NCBI GenBank assembly: GCA_946491675.1
Contig: CAMLYN010000007.1
Span: 1 to 20,873 of the forward strand
Direction: 5' to 3'
DNA: 20,873 nt
Source: an uncultured Mycoplasmatota bacterium
GTDB lineage: Bacteria; Bacillota_I; Bacilli_A; RF39; UBA660
Positions 17,348 through 20,873 of this stretch are shown here, in pieces. The notes under the pieces are model-generated. The model was not told the DNA's origin and did no database searches. It worked only from the letters and a program-made list of their open reading frames with translations. The position numbers and the translations under genes are program-made. Each line of letters opens with the position of its first letter. The stretch's first letter is position 1.

Positions 17348-17623
17348 TTAAGCCATATTCTTGATATAATCTTCTAATTCTACGAGTTTAATCTTTCTAT
17401 TTAGATTACCTATATAAATATCAGTAGAATAATTAAAGGCTAGAAAAGTAGTATTATTTACAACGATTTTATGAGGCTCAATGTAGTTTAAGTTTGTATT
17501 GTTAATTCTTTTGATACTTCCATTAGTAATGGTAGGAGTAACGTGGCAGAACTCACAAATAAACTCAATACGTTGTTTCAAACTTTTTTCCATTTCTAAC
17601 TCTTGTGTAGTAAACTTTATCAT
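17348..17623 (-). CDS. Unknown 91-residue protein
   Basis: The protein begins MIKFTTQELEMEKSLKQRIE and has a predicted helical N-terminus, a CEFC pair, and a C-terminal half rich in asparagine and beta-type residues (NTTFLAFNYSTDIYIGNLNR). I do not recognise it. I chose ATG 17623 because AGAAAGGATGG lies upstream, the same binding-site sequence used by the 190-residue gene. The frame can be extended back to GTG 17758, but that extension is written across a strong terminator hairpin and is unlikely to be protein. The gene has its own promoter and leader terminator, so it is a second attenuated unit beside the first. Confidence 0.6.
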   Translation of the reverse strand: MIKFTTQELEMEKSLKQRIEFICEFCHVTPTITNGSIKRINNTNLNYIEPHKIVVNNTTFLAFNYSTDIYIGNLNRKIKLVELEDYIKNMA

Positions 17624-17689
17624 AATTAACACCATCCTTTCTTTGGGATGATTTCTATGTATTTCCAAGCCTACGGGAGTTCGGAACAC

Positions 17690-17716
17690 AAAAAAATCAA
17701 TCCGAACGGATTGATT
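17690..17716 (-). terminator. Leader terminator (attenuator) before the 91-residue gene
   Basis: A 9-bp perfect stem (AATCAATCC, 17716-17708, with GGATTGATT, 17703-17695) with tetraloop GTTC is followed by seven Ts (17696-17690). It lies within the transcript leader, about 70 bases before the start codon. A second hairpin (17747-17740 with 17733-17726, GTTCGAAC / GTTTGAAC) precedes it. Confidence 0.75.
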
Positions 17717-17823
17717 ATATGTTAAGTTCAAACATAAAAGTTCGAACAGAAACGTCACTGGAGCGATAACAAAGGTTATTTGAAACTCTAGAGAAAGTTA
17801 ATAAACAACTAATCATTAAAAAC

Positions 17824-17832
17824 ATTATAGCA
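17824..17832 (-). promoter_or_regulatory. Extended -10 promoter of the 91-residue gene
   Basis: Minus strand TGCTATAAT (17832-17824), with no good -35. Start near 17817 gives a leader of about 195 bases. It is divergent from the promoter at 17890. Confidence 0.5.
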
Positions 17833-17889
17833 TATTTTCATTAATATTTTGTTTATTTTACTTAATTTAAGAAAAAAATATTTAATATG

Positions 17890-17898
17890 TGTTATAAT
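17890..17898 (+). promoter_or_regulatory. Extended -10 promoter of the 107-residue gene
   Basis: TGTTATAAT, 25 bases before the start codon, with no clear -35. Confidence 0.5.
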
Positions 17899-17922
17899 TA
17901 TATTAGCAAAGGAGGAAAAAAT

Positions 17923-18246
17923 ATGGATAATGGCAAAGATTTTATGAAAAGCCCTGAAATGATTGCAATGTTAGAACAATTAAGACATGATATTGATGCT
18001 GACATTGAAAGAAGAAAAATGGCCTATATAGGAAAAGATGGTAAAGATTATTATGATAAACAAGATTTAGACACTGCCAATAAAGCATATATTGAAACAA
18101 TGTATAAGTTTATTGGCAGAGACGGACGCGAATATAGTACAAATGCTGAATTAAAAATGGCTAATCAGGAAACTATTTTTTCTAAGATGGAAACAAATAA
18201 TGATTCTTCCTATGAAGATATAGAATCATCTCGCAAAATGAGATAA
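17923..18246 (+). CDS. Small protein with an internal repeat
   Basis: The 107-residue protein starts at ATG 17923 with AAAGGAGG 7 bases upstream; an earlier in-frame ATG at 17887 overlaps the promoter. Two related units follow each other: YIGKDGKDYYDKQDLDTANK and FIGRDGREYSTNAELKMANQ. Each has an (Y/F)IG(K/R)DG(K/R)(D/E)Y strand followed by a helix that begins near a (D/E)L and ends AN. The N-terminus is helical and acidic. I do not know the family. It is one of three plus-strand genes in this island that run into a hairpin shared with a coiled-coil remnant on the other strand, so it may be cargo of a mobile element. Confidence 0.7.
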   Translation: MDNGKDFMKSPEMIAMLEQLRHDIDADIERRKMAYIGKDGKDYYDKQDLDTANKAYIETMYKFIGRDGREYSTNAELKMANQETIFSKMETNNDSSYEDIESSRKMR

Positions 18247-18251
18247 ATTTT

Positions 18252-18282
18252 AAGATGACTACAATCAAAGTCACCTTTTTTT
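18252..18282 (+). terminator. Bidirectional terminator, module boundary 2
   Basis: AAGATGACT (18252-18260) pairs with AGTCACCTT (18269-18277) except for one A/C mismatch, followed by Ts. It matches the hairpins at 15623 and 20444 in sequence and position, but has drifted. Confidence 0.55.
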
Positions 18283-18392
18283 GTTTAAATCTAAATCTTT
18301 AATTTCTTCAACATCTAAAATATTATCTCCATAAATATTATTAACTATATCAATATATTTATCGTCCTTATAAAACCAAGTATAAATTTTCC
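18271..18392 (-). pseudogene. Short remnant of the coiled-coil C-terminal region (copy B)
   Basis: Read on the minus strand, it gives WFYKDDKYIDIVNNIYGDN, then ILDVEEIKDLDLNKK. This parallels WYDKDDKYIDVVNDMYADN and the following acidic tail in the right-edge copy. One extra A in the run before GGTGAC shifts the frame at the end, so the usual KDDFER is out of frame. Only about the last 40 codons remain. The upstream side is replaced near 18392 by an IS30 transposase remnant on the other strand. Confidence 0.7.
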
Positions 18393-18546
18393 AAAAGGAA
18401 AATCTATAGATAAATATTCTAAAAATGATATAAACGCTATCAACAAAACAATACTTAATAAACCATTAAGATCATTAGATGGAAACACACCAAAAGAAGC
18501 TTTTATCAAAGTATTTGATGAAGATATATTTAATAAATTATTTTAA
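18385..18546 (+). pseudogene. C-terminal remnant of an IS30-family transposase
   Basis: The frame reads NFPKGKSIDKYSKNDINAIN, then KTILNKPLRSLDGNTPKEAF and a short tail ending TAA at 18546. The FPKG, NxxPxxSL and TPxEAF blocks are the C-terminal signature of IS30 transposases. The catalytic core upstream is missing. GTGTGCAATAATTTGCAATT near 18632-18651 may be part of the former right end, but no left end is present to confirm it. Confidence 0.8.
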
Positions 18547-18568
18547 CAGGTACCTGTTAAAATAATTT
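18535..18568. repeat. 34-bp perfect palindrome
   Basis: Positions 18535-18551 and 18552-18568 are exact reverse complements, centred on AACAGGTACCTGTT. The IS30 remnant stop codon lies in it. It may be the transcription terminator of the former insertion sequence; a cruciform is also possible. Confidence 0.7.
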
Positions 18569-18666
18569 GCTGCAAGGGAACATTAAAAACTGCAATAAGT
18601 TTTAAAAACGGAATTTACCTCCGTAATTTTAGTGTGCAATAATTTGCAATTATTTTAATAAATTTA

Positions 18667-18710
18667 AATACTTATTTCCGCTTTTTCATTTTTTTACGGA
18701 AATAAGTATT
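18667..18710. repeat. 14-bp perfect inverted repeat with 16-base loop
   Basis: AATACTTATTTCCG (18667-18680) and CGGAAATAAGTATT (18697-18710) pair perfectly. No T-run follows on the plus strand. It lies about 100 bases before the promoter of the HD-like gene and could be an operator, an old terminator or an element end. Confidence 0.65.
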
Positions 18711-18806
18711 GTATTTCAAATATTTACATAAAAAACTGAATTTAGTTTAAAAATTTGCGTAATTATTAACAAATTTATAATTTGTTACAAAATATACTAA
18801 AATTTA

Positions 18807-18815
18807 TGTTATAAT
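18807..18815 (+). promoter_or_regulatory. Extended -10 promoter of the HD-nucleotidyltransferase-like gene
   Basis: TGTTATAAT, with no good -35. Start near 18822 gives a leader of about 31 bases that contains the T7G7 tract. Confidence 0.55.
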
Positions 18816-18833
18816 ATTACTCAAATATCGATC

Positions 18834-18847
18834 TTTTTTTGGGGGGG
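18834..18847 (+). promoter_or_regulatory. T7G7 homopolymer tract forming the ribosome binding site
   Basis: Seven Ts followed by seven Gs end 5 bases before the ATG at 18853. The G-tract is the only sequence that can serve as a ribosome binding site. Seven Gs are striking in such AT-rich DNA and could change length by slippage. Confidence 0.6.
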
Positions 18848-18852
18848 ATAAA

Positions 18853-20445
18853 ATGGAAAAATTAGATGAAATAAGAAAATCATTAGATTTTTATGTTAAA
18901 TCAAATGAATTAAAAAATAAGATTATCGATGAGTCAAATAATTATAGTGTAGCTGATCACTTATTTGGTAGTATGATATTAGCAATCGCTATTGATTCAG
19001 AATTTAAAGAAACAAATAATTTATCAAAAATATATAGGATGTTGTTTCTTGCTGAATTTAGTAATTTATATCCTAATTACGATTTTGAAAATTTAAAATT
19101 AGGAAAACAATATGTTTGCGAAATAATAGAAGCAAGAGATATGAATATTGAAGATGGTAAATTAGTATTTAAGTATAAAATGTTAGACTTTTTATTAACT
19201 AAATTAATTAAAGATAAAGAAAATAATATTTCACCATCAGAATTAGTCAAAGAAGGAAGTATAATTATATCTTCTCTATGTAGTAAACAACCTTCTGAAT
19301 GTGAAGAAATCTTTAAATTTTATTATCTTAACTTTAGATTAAAAAATAAAGTAAGAACTGGTTGGGATAGTAAACATTGGAATGTTAAGTCTAACAGAAT
19401 TGAAACAATATCTGAACATATAATCGGAACTTTAAGTTTGGCAATGGTATTAAATTCTGAATTTGAATATAATTTAGATATTGATAAAGTATTAAAAATG
19501 CTAACTATACATGAAACTGGTGAAACATTAATTGGGAATATTACACCATTTGATGGAATTACACCTGAGAAGAAAAAAGAAATTGAACATCAAGCTATGA
19601 TAGATGCTTTAGGCAATTTAAAAGAAAAAGATAGTCTATTAACTTTATTATATGAATTCGATGAGCAAGAAACACCAGAAGCTAAATGTTCACATTATTG
19701 TGATAAAATTGAAGCCGACTTACAGGCAAAGATTTATCAAGATAAAGGAATGCATCACTCATTAGATGATCAAAAAAATAATGTTGTTTTTAATAGTTCA
19801 AAAGTTCAACAAATGGTAAAAGATGGGGCAAAAGATGCATTTGATATATGGTATGAATGGGATAAAACTATATATATTGGTGATAATAAATTTCCAGAAT
19901 TTATAAATATTTTAAAAATTGCTAGAGCCAATGATTTGCTACATTTAGATAAAGTAGTAAGAGAACGAATAAATCTTACAGGTGAAGAACATTACTTTTT
20001 ATCACAAGAATTAACTGATACTATTCAAGAATTATATAAAGATGATAATATAGATTCTATTTATTTGACAAGTTATCAAGATTCAAAACATAGTAAAGGA
20101 ACATTAAATATAGTAGTTTTATTAGAATCAAGGGTAGATTATTATACTTATGACCAATTAATGGAAAAATTAAATTCAAAAATAGCCATGGATAATAAAA
20201 CAGGTGTTAATGTTGCGTTTGACTGTGATTATGAAAATAGATATTCAATAACTGCTTTGAATCCTAGTGAAGTACATAGGGTTGAAGAACTTGTTGAATC
20301 TACAATTTTATTTGATAAAACAGGAAGATTGAATAAAGTAAAAAAAGTAATGAAGAAATATGGTCATTTATATGGTTTCTATTTAGTAGATTATGTTCCG
20401 CCTGTTGATGAAACAATTTCTCGTAAATTAGCTAAAATAAAATAA
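18853..20445 (+). CDS. Fusion of tandem HD-like domains and a nucleotidyltransferase-like domain
   Basis: The central domain (about 165-300) matches the YfbR/HDDC2 type of HD nucleotide phosphohydrolase: TGWDSKHWNVKSNRIETISEH, LTIHETGE, NITPFD and CDKIEADLQAKIY. Of the metal ligands, H189, H220 and D284 are kept, but the HD aspartate is E221 and the usual GD is GN (N229). An N-terminal region (about 25-120) looks like a second, eroded HD fold (SVADHLFGSMILAIAI). The C-terminal region (about 390-500) resembles a Pol-beta type nucleotidyltransferase (IDSIYLTSYQ, LNIVVLL, ILFDKTGRLNKVKKVM), but the DxD acids are not visible. The protein may hydrolyse or only bind nucleotides. Its place beside mobile-element remnants makes a defence or host-interaction role possible but unproven. 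Confidence 0.7.
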   Translation: MEKLDEIRKSLDFYVKSNELKNKIIDESNNYSVADHLFGSMILAIAIDSEFKETNNLSKIYRMLFLAEFSNLYPNYDFENLKLGKQYVCEIIEARDMNIEDGKLVFKYKMLDFLLTKLIKDKENNISPSELVKEGSIIISSLCSKQPSECEEIFKFYYLNFRLKNKVRTGWDSKHWNVKSNRIETISEHIIGTLSLAMVLNSEFEYNLDIDKVLKMLTIHETGETLIGNITPFDGITPEKKKEIEHQAMIDALGNLKEKDSLLTLLYEFDEQETPEAKCSHYCDKIEADLQAKIYQDKGMHHSLDDQKNNVVFNSSKVQQMVKDGAKDAFDIWYEWDKTIYIGDNKFPEFINILKIARANDLLHLDKVVRERINLTGEEHYFLSQELTDTIQELYKDDNIDSIYLTSYQDSKHSKGTLNIVVLLESRVDYYTYDQLMEKLNSKIAMDNKTGVNVAFDCDYENRYSITALNPSEVHRVEELVESTILFDKTGRLNKVKKVMKKYGHLYGFYLVDYVPPVDETISRKLAKIK

Positions 20446-20483
20446 AGATGACAATAAGTTTTATCTTTCAAAGTCATCTTTTT
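20444..20483 (+). terminator. Bidirectional terminator, module boundary 3
   Basis: AAAGATGAC (20444-20452) pairs with GTCATCTTT (20473-20481) around a 20-base loop, followed by Ts. The left arm begins in the stop codon of the upstream gene and the right arm encodes KDDF of the minus-strand gene. Confidence 0.65.
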
Positions 20484-20873
20484 CTTTGATTAAATTTAAA
20501 TCTTCAATATCATTGTCATCAATAATATTATCTGCATACATATCGTTAACTACATCAATATATTTATCGTCTTTATCATACCAATTATGTAATTTACTAT
20601 ATAAGAATGACTTTAGTTTATCAAATTTATCTTTCCAATAATTAAGAGTACTTTTTATATCAGTAATAATAGAATTTAATCTAGATATTTCTTTATCTTT
20701 TTGTTTAATGATATTATTTAAAGATTCAACTCTTAAATTAAGTGCTTTATTATTTTCAGTAAGAGTTTTAATCTTATTATTCTTATCATTTAATTGTTCA
20801 TTAGCATTAATCAAAGTATTAGATAGAGTTTGTATTTTATCATATTCCTTATTTGTACTATCAACTTGATTGA
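20461..20873 (-). CDS. Coiled-coil C-terminal region, possibly of a mobilisation protein (copy C, partial)
   Basis: The frame is open from the right window edge to TAA at 20461, about 137 codons, and its N-terminus lies outside. It is an almost continuous coiled coil rich in K, E, N and L (NEQLNDKNNKIKTLTENNK, then [19 protein letters not shown]). A short globular tail with LHNWYDKDDKYIDVVNDMY and an acidic end KEKDDFER follows. Coiled-coil ends of this kind occur in Pre/Mob (MobV-like) plasmid and transposon mobilisation proteins, but no relaxase motif is in view. It is the unbroken version of copies A and B in this island. Confidence 0.65.
   Translation of the reverse strand, partial: NQVDSTNKEYDKIQTLSNTLINANEQLNDKNNKIKTLTENNKALNLRVESLNNIIKQKDKEISRLNSIITDIKSTLNYWKDKFDKLKSFLYSKLHNWYDKDDKYIDVVNDMYADNIIDDNDIEDLNLIKEKDDFER

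Larger units (their letters stand above)
18547..18852. other. Intergenic region with dense inverted repeats
   Basis: These 306 bases hold no gene I can support. They contain the right half of the 34-bp palindrome, a small ACGGA / TCCGT hairpin near 18609-18625, a possible IS30 end, the large inverted repeat at 18667-18710, and the promoter and leader of the next gene. Confidence 0.6.

Noticed and set aside
17726..17747. GTTCGAAC resembling the T-loop of a tRNA
   Set aside because: There is no acceptor stem, anticodon arm or CCA region around it; it is one side of a leader hairpin.

Overview
This window looks like chromosomal DNA from a very AT-rich Bacillota (Firmicutes), probably a Bacilli or Tenericutes-like lineage. 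The support is low GC throughout, strong AGGAGG-type ribosome binding sites, TTGACA/TATAAT promoters often with a TGn extended -10, and U-tailed hairpin terminators. TGA is used as a stop (for example the ends of leuS and of the DUF4143 ATPase gene), so this is not a code-4 mycoplasma. The species cannot be named from the sequence alone.

Left two thirds, 1-11930, is core metabolism, all on the minus strand in short promoter-defined units. Reading along the minus strand, they are: pyruvate kinase (11879-10473) with its own terminator; a second promoter driving a strongly diverged pyruvate kinase paralogue and a GH31 alpha-glycosidase, ending in a terminator; a third promoter driving a small three-helix membrane protein and leucyl-tRNA synthetase; a fourth promoter inside a 45-bp dyad driving a DUF4143 ATPase and methionyl-tRNA synthetase; and a fifth promoter driving a prepilin-like protein cut by the window edge. 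Three of these units end in terminators whose stems overlap the last codons of the gene.

11948-13531 is an intact, apparently recent insertion sequence of the ISLre2 (UPF0236) type. It has perfect 26-bp terminal inverted repeats and an 8-bp target duplication, and it sits just upstream of the pyruvate kinase promoter. Its transposase leader can fold so that the ribosome binding site is hidden in transcripts that enter from outside.

13540-20873 is an accessory island. Three plus-strand genes (a fused two-domain adenine methyltransferase, a small repeat protein, and a fusion of HD-like and nucleotidyltransferase-like domains) each run into a bidirectional hairpin. Behind each hairpin, on the minus strand, lies a copy of the same coiled-coil C-terminal coding sequence, possibly from a mobilisation protein. 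The rightmost copy is open and runs off the window. The leftmost is broken by a stop codon and fused to the catalytic domain of a serine recombinase. The middle one is a short frameshifted stub butted against an IS30-family transposase remnant. Between the left and middle copies lie three small unknown minus-strand genes served by two leader regions that each contain an intrinsic terminator, one with a possible leader peptide. This repeated layout suggests that cargo genes were exchanged or stacked at the 3' end of one resident mobile-element gene. The fusion protein at 18853-20445 and the shared module boundary are the most promising leads for something undescribed.
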